NCBI GenBank assembly: GCA_037447655.1
Contig: JBBHKE010001817.1
Location: 1-64,000 of the forward strand
From: Zygnema cylindricum
Lineage: Eukaryota; Streptophyta; Zygnematophyceae; Zygnematales; Zygnemataceae
Direction: 5' to 3'
DNA: 64,000 nucleotides
Shown here: piece after piece, positions 34,215-45,090 of the stretch
How positions within the stretch are numbered: the stretch's first letter is position 1
How the letters are laid out: every line of letters starts with the position of its first letter
Notes under the pieces: generated by a model
What the model saw: the letters and a program-made list of their open reading frames with translations, nothing else
What the model was told of the DNA's origin: nothing
Database searches by the model: none
Position numbers and translations under genes: made by a program

Positions 34215-35214
34215 TCGCCCTTACTTGTCTCGGTGACGCAAGAAAAGAAATAGGTTACGGGGAAGGCATGTGGCGTTAAAAATTAAAAAGTTCGTTAGAA
34301 ACAGTTAATAATACGAGATAAATTTCCTGGATCCAAGAAATAAACAACATGGAAAACTCCCTTCATATTCTAGTCATTATTGTGGTGAAAAACGTCAAGG
34401 ACGTCTCGTTTGTCTTCTTGAGTGCTTGTCTATTCAGCATTTCCGTACTCTTACGTACTCTTAAATGACGCGTACGAAAAGTGTACCACCGGATTTGGAA
34501 CCGATATTCTCGATTCTGGACACCACAAAACGCCAAAAGTAAAGCAGTTGCAGCAGTATATGTTGATTACGTTCACATTGCCTCGTCGGATTTCCTTCTT
34601 TTTCAAATGTGCCTAACATCTGACGCTCGCCAACTTGCCAACACATATTACCTGAGCTGATTTGTTTAGGCCTTTCCGAACTAGCCGACGCCCAATCAAC
34701 AGATCCCCTTGCCGCGTGAATCACGTCATAAATTAGAGTCATTATTACAAGAGCGTCCTTCTTCCTAGACGACAAAATCAGCTGATTATCTGTACGACCA
34801 GACGGGCGGGTCCGACGGAATTTGCCCAAACGCTGACTAGTCCTCGTAAAGAGCAGCCGTACATAATGGGAAGTCCTTCCAGCAAGCAAACAGATTCTCC
34901 GTACAGATAAGATTTGTCCTAGCGACGGCATAATTTTGACTTACCAATTATTTAACAGCCGAAATCCGAACGTGAATAGTACCCTGACAGTCTTGCCGCC
35001 GTCGCAGAAAAATACCGTACCGTACTTTTACCGAACACGAGATTTTTTACGTACGATAGCGATATCGCCAAGATATCGCCGACAAATGTTTTAAATATTT
35101 TGAAACGGCGCGCCTTTTAGGGAAATTTTTGGACAGTGCAGAATCGGGCACCTCTAGAAAAGTGTTGTTAGAGGGTGTTTTAGTAAGGAGAGAAGGTCAA
35201 ATTTGTAGTGAAAG
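34215..35214. other. Unassigned sequence
   Basis: Contains a 156-codon open frame on the minus strand (34461-34931) with no recognisable domain and no splice context. I treat it as chance. No other feature seen. Confidence 0.35.
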
Positions 35215-35735
35215 GAAAGAGAGAGAGAGAGGGAGAGGGAGATTAAGGGAGAGGGAGAGGGAGATTAAGGGAGAGGGAGAGGGAGATTAAGGGAGAGAGG
35301 GAGAGAGAGAGAGAGAAAAGAGGAAGAGAAAGAAAAGACGAAGAATCGAGAGAGAGGAAGGAACAGGAGAACTTCATAACGAAATAGAAATTGAGAAGGT
35401 AAGAGGAATGAGAACGAGAGAGGGAGGGAAGGGAGAGAGAGGAAGTGAGGGAAGGGAGAGATAGGAAGGGAGGAAAGGAAGAGAGAGGAAGGGAGGAATG
35501 GAAGAGAGAGGAAGGGAGGAATGGAAGAGGGAGGAAGGGAGGAATGGAAGAGGGAGGAAGAGGGAGGAAGAGGGAGGAAGAGGGAGGAAGAGGGAGGAAG
35601 AGGGAGGAAGAGGGAGGAAGAGGAAGAGAAAGTGGGGTTGGGAGGGAAGCTAGGAAGAATGGTAAGTGAGAGAGGGATAAAAAAGAGATGGAGTTAGTGA
35701 ATTTTCTGAGAGAAAGGAGGTAGAAAAATAGAGGT
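35215..35735. repeat. Purine satellite with short tandem units
   Basis: A purine tract on the + strand. It starts with repeats of GAGGGAGATTAAGGGAGA around 35235-35295 and later has many copies of GGAAGAGGGA at about 35500-35625. Confidence 0.85.
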
Positions 35736-35989
35736 GTATATACATGGAGCCGGATGGATGAGCCTGAAAGGGAATGGCCCAGTCTTAAATCCAATGGTAC
35801 CCTTCCACGGAAAGCCAGTGCCCCACCGAAAAACTATATGGATAACATGCCCGAACTGCCCGAGCTTCAGGAGAATTTAATCGAATCAAGAAGGAAAAAA
35901 GGTGGATAGGAAAATGCACTTTAACACATAGGAATTTGTAGATTTATTTATTATTTTTTGTTTTTTAGTATCTTATTTTATTTCTTCGC

Positions 35990-36820
35990 GACACAGGGTA
36001 TCGGTTAAAATTATCGGTCATCGGTATTCGGTTATCGGTTATCGGTTCTCGGCTATCGGGTATCGGTTCCGATATATCGGTCAGAGACCATCAAATTCCA
36101 TATCGGCGATAACTTTAAAAAATTTAGTATGCATACAATAGTACTATCTATCATACTGTATTATATTATTTACTTTATATAGCGTGGCATGCCACGTATA
36201 ATGAATCTGTTCCGTATTCTGTTCCGTACTGTTTAACTTGGGTTTATTACGGACAGCGCAGCACATAAACGTTGACAAATTTCAAACAATAGTTTTTAGT
36301 TCTAAAATTATCGCACCGAAACGGAAAAATTAAATTACATTGTAAATTTTAAAATACGAACAGAGCATACGAACGAATCTGTCAAACTGCCGCCATTTAC
36401 TGCCACCATGGAAGTGATATGAGGGCGTAACTAAACTTGCAAAAAAAAATAACAGTCAAAAGGACATTCTGGACGGGTATGGGAGGGTGTAAAACCAAGT
36501 AAAACCCCCTTAAATTAGAAATAATGAAGGAAATATCGCGATTTTTTACCGAAAATCGGAGGGAAGGGGGTCTGCGGCGCGTCCGGGGAATAACACGTAC
36601 AGTTGAGTGTACTGGTCGTACATTTATCTGTACGGTCCGTACTGAAATCGCCGATAGTTGTCGATATCGGTGTTATCGCGATAAATATCGGTTATTTTAT
36701 CGATTATTTATCGGCGATAACACCTATAACGATATATCGCACCGATATATCGATTATCGGCTACCCGAAAAAATGCCCATATCGGTTATCGGCAAATCCT
36801 TACCGATACACAACACTAGT
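35990..36820. repeat. Degenerate TATCGG-rich repeat region, possibly a transposon
   Basis: Clusters of TATCGGTTATCGG-like units at 35998-36090 and 36640-36815, ending ...CCGATACACAACACTAG. A related end, ...ATACACAACACTGC, closes the cluster at 44920-45085. Ends of the type CAGTGTTGTG are common in hAT elements, but no transposase is present and the boundaries are not proven. Confidence 0.5.
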
Positions 36821-36893
36821 ATTTTGTTTACCTTTTCTTGATTATCACTCTTTTCTTGTTCTTTTTCTAACCTTATTTGTACTTTTTCACGTC

Positions 36894-38569
36894 ATGGTTT
36901 GGCGAAGAAGAGTAAGATGAAAGAAAAATGTTTGTTTTTTTTTATTTTGTTTGTTATGTGGATGAAAAATGTCTGGTTTTTTCTCTTTTCTTTGTAATAT
37001 GAGTGAAATTTTTCTGGTTTTTTCTGTTTTGTTTGTGAGATGAATGAAAAAGTTTTGATTTTTGATTTTTTGATTTCTGCTTTTTTTTTGGGTGTTTGAA
37101 AGGAAGAGTAGCTGATTTTGGTCTTATTAGTTAACTAACGAAATTCATTCCATGTGTATAGTTTGCAAAAATTATGGTTTTGGTTTAAAAAATAAGTAAA
37201 AACATTTCCATTTATTTACATAAAGCTGCTGATAGTCCACTTCAAAATCGAGTACTAATTGGCATAATGTAAAATAAACAAAATCATAAAGCTTACAGGT
37301 CACACATATATGATATTACACGATGATTTTTGATTTTTTTTTTTTTTGGTTTGTTAAGTTGAATTGTATTTTTGTTTACTCATTTTCAATTTTTTTTTTT
37401 TTTTTTATTTATTTTTTCTTTTTTTTTTTTTTTTTTTATTTTTTTCTTTTTTTTTTCCCTTTTTTTTTTTTTTTTTTTTTTTTTTGCAGGCGGTTCTTCC
37501 AGTTTTCGGAGATTGGGGTACGGGAGCAGATAGCAAAAAGAGATTTACTGACGATTTTGAAAATAAAAGAAAAGCTCGCCAAGAAGATTTGGTTGGAGAC
37601 ATCAATATGAAAGATGCCAAAGCTGTATGTGAAAAATAAACTTCTTAAAGTCCTTACTTTAATATGATTGTCACTTTGATAATTTTCAATGAACCAAACG
37701 AAGTCAACAAAAGATTTTGGCGGGTAGAAGGTAGTGAATGTTAAAATCTTTCTTATTTGGTTTTATTTTTGAGTTTACTTGAGGGTTTCTGTTGAGCTTT
37801 GCCTTAATTTTGTTCATTTTGTTATCAATTGTTATAAGAAATGGTCAGTGGGTGGAGTTCCATTTGTATTCTTCGTGGGTTTTATTTTTTTTTAGAAGAG
37901 ATTCCCTTCGAGTTGTACGCGTTGTTTAATTTAATATTAATTTGTTAAGCTTTTGAGTTTTTTGTACTGTCGTCAGTTATTCATACAAAATTGTGAGATG
38001 AGGATCAGTTTCAATTTAAATTTCCATGTTTTAGTTAAACTTTGTTTGCCAATTTACAAAGTTTCTAAAAATATTCATGGATTGATTTTCAAAATTGCGG
38101 ATGTGGAAAATGATGACGAGTGACATTGATTCATATATGCTTTTTTGTGTATTTGTGGAAATTGTTATCTTTTGTAGAAATATTTGTGACAACATCCACT
38201 AAAAATAATGAGTATTTAATACTTGTCTACAAGATAAAATGTCGATAATCATCACTTTCATTGTAAACATCAGAAAGGATCTTAAAGAGACATAATTAAA
38301 ACTATTGTTTTTTAAAAAGAAATGAGCCATTTATGAATAGAAATGAACTAATATTAGTGCTTTGGTTGTAGCCTCTTCTCTCCTCTCTTTTGCTTCTGTT
38401 GCACTATTTTATTATCTTTACTTTGTCTTTACTTTGATTTCATTTTTTTGTTATTTTTCTTCACAGTTGCCCTTTTTATTTCTTTTTTTTTTTGCAGAAA
38501 TCTATCCAGAGGACTGCTTGTCTGGAGGAGGAGAAAGAACAACCAACATGCAGCTGCGTCATTAGTTAA
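36894..38569 (+). CDS. NOI/RIN4-type small protein with CaaX-like tail
   Basis: Three exons: 36894-36911 (MVWRRR), 37490-37624 and 38498-38569, all joined in phase 0, giving 74 residues. Exon 2 carries the NOI signature (LPVFGDW ... RFTDDFENKRKAR), the plant RIN4/NOI domain known as the AvrRpt2 cleavage-site family. Such proteins are small, membrane-attached and linked to immunity or secretion in land plants. The C-terminus is CSCVIS: CVIS fits a farnesylation CaaX box, with a further Cys two residues upstream that could be acylated. The first exon is short and chosen for its ATG, in-phase GTAAGA donor and fit to the family's short N-terminus; it is the weakest part. Intron 1 ends in a ~95-nt near-pure T tract. 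Confidence 0.75.
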
Positions 38570-40200
38570 ATAAAAATAGTATTTCTTAGGACAAATCTTG
38601 CCCGATACTCACTTGTGAATAAGCAGCAAATGTCGAATTAGGCATTTCCATTTTTCCCAACATTTAAACCAAAGTGAAACATAATAATGATTTTAGTTAT
38701 ACTAGCAATTAAACTTCTATATTTTTTAAAAAAGTTTAGACAATATGCATCACACTGAAAGAAAAATTATGAGGTAATTTAAACATTTCTTTGACATATA
38801 CATAATTTGAATATAGAAATTGGCGGAAGGCAAAACCTTTCATATTTAACTCATTGTTTTTGTGAAAGAAAATTGTTTGTAAACTAGCTTTAGTTAAATA
38901 TCCTGTTGCTCTAAAATTATTTGGATTTTGTTATTCAGAATACTGTTATAAATAAAGTGTGACTTACTTTACTCGTTGAAGTAAATGTTTTTCTCTCTAA
39001 ATATCGAGAATTTCGACGAATTAGATAAAGTTTCTTCAAAGTGGAATGAAAAAAAAATGAGATAAAAATAATTAAGAGCAAGAACAAGACAACCGAAGGT
39101 AAAAAGTGAAAAAAGAAAAACAATATATGTCGGCGAAAGACGAATATTACCACTTTGTGAATTTTAAACTCTACGACTTTGCAAAACCAAGTAAAGATAT
39201 ATGGAAAACTTAAAAAATATCCAATTACAACTTGGGGACCGCCAATCAAAAGCTAATAATCCAATCTTTTCCTCACAACCCATCATAATTACAAAAACAA
39301 CCATCTGATTAAAAACAACAACCTTCATATTGAAAAAACAACCGTCGGAAGAGAAACGTTGATTTAAATGGCGAAAACAAAAAAAAAACATTAAACCAAA
39401 TACAGTAACACAATATAGAGGCAAAATTGGAGCAGAACCTGGACCACTGAACTGGAAAATAAGCAAATCAGAAAAGATAAAATTTACAAAACCAGAAAAA
39501 ACACATGCAGCAATATTTAATCTTAGTACTGAATCATAGAATGAAAAAAATATACAGCTGAAGACTGCAGTTCTATATTAGAACTGAAGAACAAAACTGT
39601 ATAAAATAAAAACGGAAAAAAAAACTAGATATTGGAGAAAAAAAAAAAAAAAACAAACAGGAAGTTTAGCACAAAATTGTTAGCAAAAATTAAAACATGG
39701 AAAAAAAGAAAAAAAAAAGAAAAAAAAAAAAAAAAACGAGAAAAAAAAACAAAAAAGCAAAAAACATCAAAAAAGTTAACAGCAGGGCATAAACTGAAAG
39801 TACTGAAGGAGAATAAACGAAAAATAAAAGAATTAAAGACTGTAACCGAACAGAACAAAAAAAAAAAATAGGAGTACAAGTGGAACATAAAAGTCAGGAA
39901 GTTGAAACAAAAAGTAGAATTACAACACACAACATTTGTAATATTTTTACTTAACACATGAAAAACTGAATGTTTTCCTGGTACTAAAATTAGGGGAAAA
40001 ACCGACTCAATCCAACCTGTCATTGACTTTTTTATTCATTAAATTTCTATTATGTCATACACGCCACGAAAGAAAAAATATATTTACAGGCACTTTAAAA
40101 ACAAAAAAAATACATACTCGATAAGTACAGCAACCACAGAAAAAAACAGCAAGAAGTACAGGAAGGGAAAATAGACAACAAACACGAAGAGGGAGAGAGT

Positions 40201-40259
<59 letters not shown>

Positions 40260-40304
40260 ACACGTGTCACGATCAATAATCCTGTCCTAAGAAAAAAAAA
40301 ACTG
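38570..40304. other. Intergenic: A/T-rich with homopolymers and an (AG)n tract
   Basis: Includes A-rich runs around 39640-39770 and a clean (AG)n run of about 28 units at 40203-40257. No gene is seen; it separates the convergent NOI and membrane-protein genes. Confidence 0.5.
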
Positions 40305-43300
40305 TTACGAACTATTTTTTCTTAAAACGGGCAGCAGTGGACTACTTTCCTGTTCCGTTTGTCCTTTACCCGATATTATCGTAGATATACAAAGAACATA
40401 GGGCAGGAAAAAAAAAATCGATAAAAAGACGATGATGCCAAAATCGGCTTCTTCTCCAACCGGAGGTCTCCGAAAAGGAGGAGGTAACAAATAGAGGTTA
40501 AATCCACACCAAAAAGTGTATAAAATTGCGATAGATGTCACCAAAAACAAGGTCAAAAGATGGTTGTGATAAAAAAAAGGAGATTTTGGAGGAGATCTGT
40601 GGACAACAGAGGAAGAGAGAGGGGGAGAGAGGGAAAGAGAGGGGGAAGGGGGGGAAGGGAAGAAGGAGAGGGCGAGGGGGATAGGGAGAGGAGGGAAAGG
40701 AGGGGGAGAAGAGAGGGAAAGACGGGTTTACAAAGGAGAGGTAGAGGGGAGATCGAGAATATCGAGAGAGGTGCGAGAAAAGTGCAGGAGAGAGAGAGGG
40801 AGGAAAAGATGGATGCATGTGAGAAAGGAAGGAGGAAAGGGGGAGACGTAATACAAGAGAGAGGCATAGAGCTTAAAACACAAGTTAGCTAGCATGCTGA
40901 CATTTCCAGAAAAAAAATCATTAACAAATAAATAATGGTTTTATTTTTACTTATCTTGTTTGCCAAAAAATGGCCAAAATTAAGGATGAATTACAGAAGG
41001 AACAAAAAATAGAGCCCTTCCATTATCAATTTCACTCTCATTGTTATTGTTATTTTGTAGAGTTGTTTGTTGATAAGTTCTGTAATTTACTTCACGCATT
41101 AAGTTAAATAATTTCTAAACAAATATTCTATTGTTGCTTGTTTACACATCAGCCAGGAAAAAAACAAAATGAAACTGTTTATCAACTCCTAATCCATACG
41201 TCTTGGACTAATTAAAGGTTTTGTTTCGTTTTGAGATCAGCTTGTTGTAACTTTAATTTTATATTGTTGACTTGAATAAACCCTTAATGACTCTGTTTGA
41301 CTGCACTGGCTTTTATACTAGTTCTTTTTATTCGTCGGGACTATGGTTGACTTTGACTTCACGTCCCTTTTTCAGCTTTACAAATTGCATTTGACTCTGT
41401 TTGATATAGCTTGACTTGATTTGACTCAACTAGACGCAAATTTCATTTCGTTCGAATTTTCACTCAACTAGACTCAATTCAACTTCACTTGACTTTATTT
41501 GACCAAATTTGATTTTGCTTCACTTTGTTTTACTCGACTCCAACCTGCTCGATTTGACCTCATTTAGCGTGGTTTTATTCAGCTTAACTTAGCTTTATTT
41601 CAAGTTAAATTAAAACAAATAAAGAACCGAGGATTTCTATGTACCTGTTGAGAAAAAAGAATCCGACAATGAGAGCAGAGCAGAGAACTCCGACAACCAC
41701 GACAGAATCAGGATAAAGAGGAGGAGATCCTCTCCAATATCCGGTACCCAAAATCCAGAGATAAAAAGGGTCATGCCCATTTTCCTGGTAAATAAAGATG
41801 TAAACAGTAAAAATATGGTTTTAAATGTAACGACTTTGATCAGAAGTCAATGAGAAAAAGCACAAAAGCGTAATGCATAGACTTCCCACAACTATTAGTT
41901 TAGTTAAATATACATGAGCCTGACTTGAGCACTTTTATGCATTAGGCGGCAATATGGGCACAGAACAAAATCAAGATTTCTAAAAAGAAGAGATGGAAAG
42001 AATTAGTTCAGCAGCAGTCTGGTTTATATTAATTACTGACCAAAAAAATAACATCTTTTATGCTGGTTTGATAAGAAATGGGCTTTGAGTGAAAACGTCA
42101 AGAAATCGATTTTGAAACTTCTTGAAACAAAAACTTTAATAAAATGAGTACTGAAAGCCATAATTACTACACCATACCTACTGTACATGATGAAAAAAAA
42201 ACATACAAACATAGATACATGTTATGGATAAAGATAAACTGTTACAAGTAAAGGGAAAACAGACGTAGAACTAGACGATAAACTGTTGCACCTCAAATAG
42301 TATGTCGAGAAAAAAATGCGAAAGGCATCCGGCAATAAGTAGAGCAAAGCACTGACTAAATAGAAGCTCCTTCTGAGAAAAAAACAAACGAGAAAAAAAA
42401 ATGAACAGAAGGAAAAGAAAGTAGAATAATATCAAAAGTCAAGTGTTTGCAGGCAAAGTTCCAGAAAATCGCTTTAGAAACGACAAATGATTCACAAAAT
42501 TTCATAGTGCTGCAGAAACAAAAATGAAAGAAAAACCAGCAACCTGATGCCAATTACTCCCTTTTCTTTCTTTTCTTTTCATGTCTCGCTTTGTAAACGG
42601 AATACTCCAACCTTCAACTATTGTATGAAACTGGGGGAATACAGGAACCCTATTTTAATAATTCTTCCTTCAAGATTGAGATTCAGTTTTTATTGTATGA
42701 AAAAAAAGGGCATTACCTAACTCAAGAACGTTGAAAACATCGCATTTTTTTCTAAAAAATTGACCAAACTATCTAAAAAGGTCAATGGGACATAGGAAAG
42801 TGCCACATTGATATGAGAAAAAATAAAATCCACATTATAATATTTAATTAATGTCCAATGAATGTGCAAACCATTTCAAAAGAGGTATATTTTCAAAATA
42901 AAAATAAAAAATGTAACATTGAATTCAGACATTGGACATTGCTAGCCAATTGAAATAATGAATTGTAAGAATGAGACATTGAACAGTGGATAACAAAATC
43001 TGAGCAGTAAATTTATCTAATTTTTCATTCACAGATATGATGAATAGCTGATCCTTGAACATAAAAATATTTGCCTAAAATCAACATTTATTAATCAAAA
43101 ATTTGCCTAAAATCAAAAATTATTAATCAAAAATTTGCCTAAAATGATGTTTACAATTATGAAACAATGAACATCGAACATCCTTCGTTGGAAGGCAAGA
43201 ATGAGACATCAAACAAAAAACAAAAAAAAAAAAAAACATTCATCGTTAAACAATAAAAAATCAAAAATTAAATTTCATGCATCAAGCATCATACGAAATC

Positions 43301-43647
43301 CTCGAACCATAATATTAGCATTGGATCCGCATTCCCAGAAAATCCAAACAATTCCGTACCGTTCCCCCTGACAGTCTGGCAGCAACCATCCGTTGAACAA
43401 AAGTCAACGGCAATCCCAGAAACAGCACGTATCCCACGGGATGATGTACGGACGACATCACACGTGCGGCCCACAGAGGATTATAGCCTCTCAAAAAAAA
43501 TTCCGCCAAGGAACCAATGTCTGGCCCAGTCAGCGAGTTCAAAGCATACAGAAGACATTGGATGCCGCTAAACTGTCCAGCTGACACGTGGCGCAGTGCT
43601 AGACCTAACCCTAGCGTGTACAGGAGGTGAGCGCCAGGACCAGGCAT
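40305..43647 (-). CDS. Conserved plant multi-pass membrane protein (DUF457/YdjM-like?)
   Basis: Four exons on the minus strand: 43360-43647, 42292-42372, 41645-41784 and 40305-40596, in total 801 nt (266 residues plus stop), with phases agreeing at all junctions. The start MPGPGAHLLYTLGLGLALRH and later motifs (GPDIGS, VHHPVGYVLFLGLP, AGCLSHFFLDILFE, ENGHDPFYLWILGTGYW, RRPPVGEEADFG) match, from memory, a conserved plant family of unknown function. Residues Asp43, His68-69, His115 and Asp119 sit in a pattern like the membrane metal-dependent hydrolase (YdjM/DUF457) superfamily; that assignment is inference. Hydrophobic stretches suggest five to six membrane segments. Intron 3 (40597-41644) contains a purine satellite and degenerate TTTGACTT repeats. 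Substrate and location in the cell are unknown. Confidence 0.8.
40595..40850. repeat. Purine satellite in intron 3 of the membrane-protein gene
   Basis: A GGGAGAGAGGGAAAG-type purine tract on the + strand, so pyrimidine-rich in the transcript, lying directly upstream of the last-exon acceptor at 40597. Confidence 0.8.
41280..41620. repeat. Degenerate TTTGACTT/CTTGACTTGATTTGACT repeats
   Basis: Many imperfect copies of TTTGACT, ACTTGACTT and CTTGATTTGACTC over about 340 bases within intron 3 of the membrane-protein gene. It is a decayed minisatellite. Confidence 0.6.
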
Positions 43648-44394
43648 AGGAAGGAAGAGAGCAAGAAAGACTAGCGTACGGATAGAGGGAAAGAAGGCGT
43701 AAGGCAAGGGAATAGGAAGAAAAAAGAACAACGGTTCGGATTAAGTTTGGTCAAACGTGCAATTAGTACGTACTTTTTCATATTTTATATTTTCGTGTTT
43801 TATTTTTATTAGTTTAGACTTGCTTGGTACTTTAGCGTGATCTTAACTGCAGGTTCATGGAAAGCTGGCCGAGGAAGCGGAGGTCTCAAAGAAGTAAAGG
43901 ACAAAAAGGTCCTAGGTACAATTTCGTACAGAATGATGTACCATAAAGTACAGATGTTGGCTCGTAGCACATGTCGAGTTGACGGGGGGCTGCACGTTCA
44001 GTAAACGACAAAAGTTACTAATTGACGACAACTAATTAGCAGTCAACAAAAAATTCTTAACGGCCTTTGACGTACAGATTTTCGTGTAGTCGACGACTTT
44101 GTCGTTTGCATGGATGCGATTCCCAGCGAGTCCAAACACTATTTCAGGATGATCGGTTGTAAAGTTGTAATATTAAATTTCACAAATAAGCTAATAAAGC
44201 TATTTCGAGTACGTAAAATACTCTTTCGGAGCGTCTTTTTCATTCCAATACCGTGGCCTTATATCGCACGAAAAATATCTGAACTACAAACAAATCAATA
44301 CACTGCCTGACTGCCAGTCGCTGTTCGTACAGTGGACCAAGAAATACTAATAGTGTAGATTAATTTTTGGAATGAAGAAACAATGAGTATTAGG
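43648..44394. other. Upstream region of the membrane-protein gene
   Basis: 5' leader and promoter region of the minus-strand gene, in an AT-rich setting. No TATA box or repeat end stands out. Confidence 0.35.
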
Positions 44395-44890
44395 TAGAAT
44401 TCCATTAGACGAAAAGTGGGGCTTGTTACTGAACGCCGTACGTTCAGCGCCGTACAAAGACGTACCTTAATTTTTTTTTTTGTCAGACGAAATATCGTTA
44501 CTGGAAAACTGTCGGGAGGCTCCAATGATGTAGGCGTAATTCCTGGCCGTTGGATATTCCACCTTTTCAGATCCGCGAAGCATACTCTCCCTCGCGAGGA
44601 GAGTGTTGCTCGATATTGGTCGTGTACCATTGGTACACGTGAAATGCAAAAAAAATATCCGCTTTGAACAAGCGATCGCAGGTTTACACGTCGTATAGAC
44701 CATGTGCCACCTGCCACGCTGGATGCAGGTGAGCCGAAAATATCTTCGCACGCTCCGTGTGACATCCACCGACATTCAAAGTTTGCCGCGACCTTCAAAG
44801 TTTGCCGCGTCTTTTTGCCATTCCGTTTCGAAATTTTGATTTCCATTTTGGTCCGTACAAATGTAGTACGGGGGTTCTGTACAAGATAAT
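44395..44890. mobile_element. TIR-like element, family C, copy 2 (reverse orientation)
   Basis: Shares, inverted, the blocks of 33519-34214: CCATTAGACGAAAAGTGGGG, a CTCTCCCTCGCGAGGAGAG palindrome, TGGTACACGTGA, and TGCCATTCCGTTTCGAAATT. A short block (GCGACCTTCAAAGTTTGCCG) is partly duplicated near 44790. Confidence 0.65.
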
Positions 44891-44919
44891 GTACGGCCAA
44901 CATGGGAACCAGCGTCGCT

Positions 44920-45090
44920 GCGATATATCTCGTTATGACTATATCGGCATATCGAAAAAAATAGGCATAAAAGCATCGCGATATTTGAGCTTCTCTATGT
45001 ATCAAAGCGATAAATCGATAATCGGGTATCCAACATCAGGTACATATCGAATATAGGCAAGGGGGCATCAATACACAACACTGCTATTTT
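44920..45090. repeat. Second TATCG-type cluster
   Basis: Dense ATATCG, CGATAAATCGATA and ATCGGGTATC motifs ending in ATACACAACACTGC, like the right end of the 35990-36820 repeat. Confidence 0.45.

Noticed and set aside
34461-34931. 156-codon open frame, minus strand
   Set aside because: No recognised motif, no neighbouring exons with matching splice sites, and it lies in repeat-rich DNA.
36000-36080. TATCGGT repeats as a telomere-like array
   Set aside because: The units are irregular, spaced and interrupted. They fit a sub-terminal transposon motif better than an internal telomere.
44295-45005. 236-codon minus-strand frame
   Set aside because: It runs across the family C repeat and the TATCG cluster. 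The matching copy at 33519-34214 does not keep this frame, so it is not a conserved protein.
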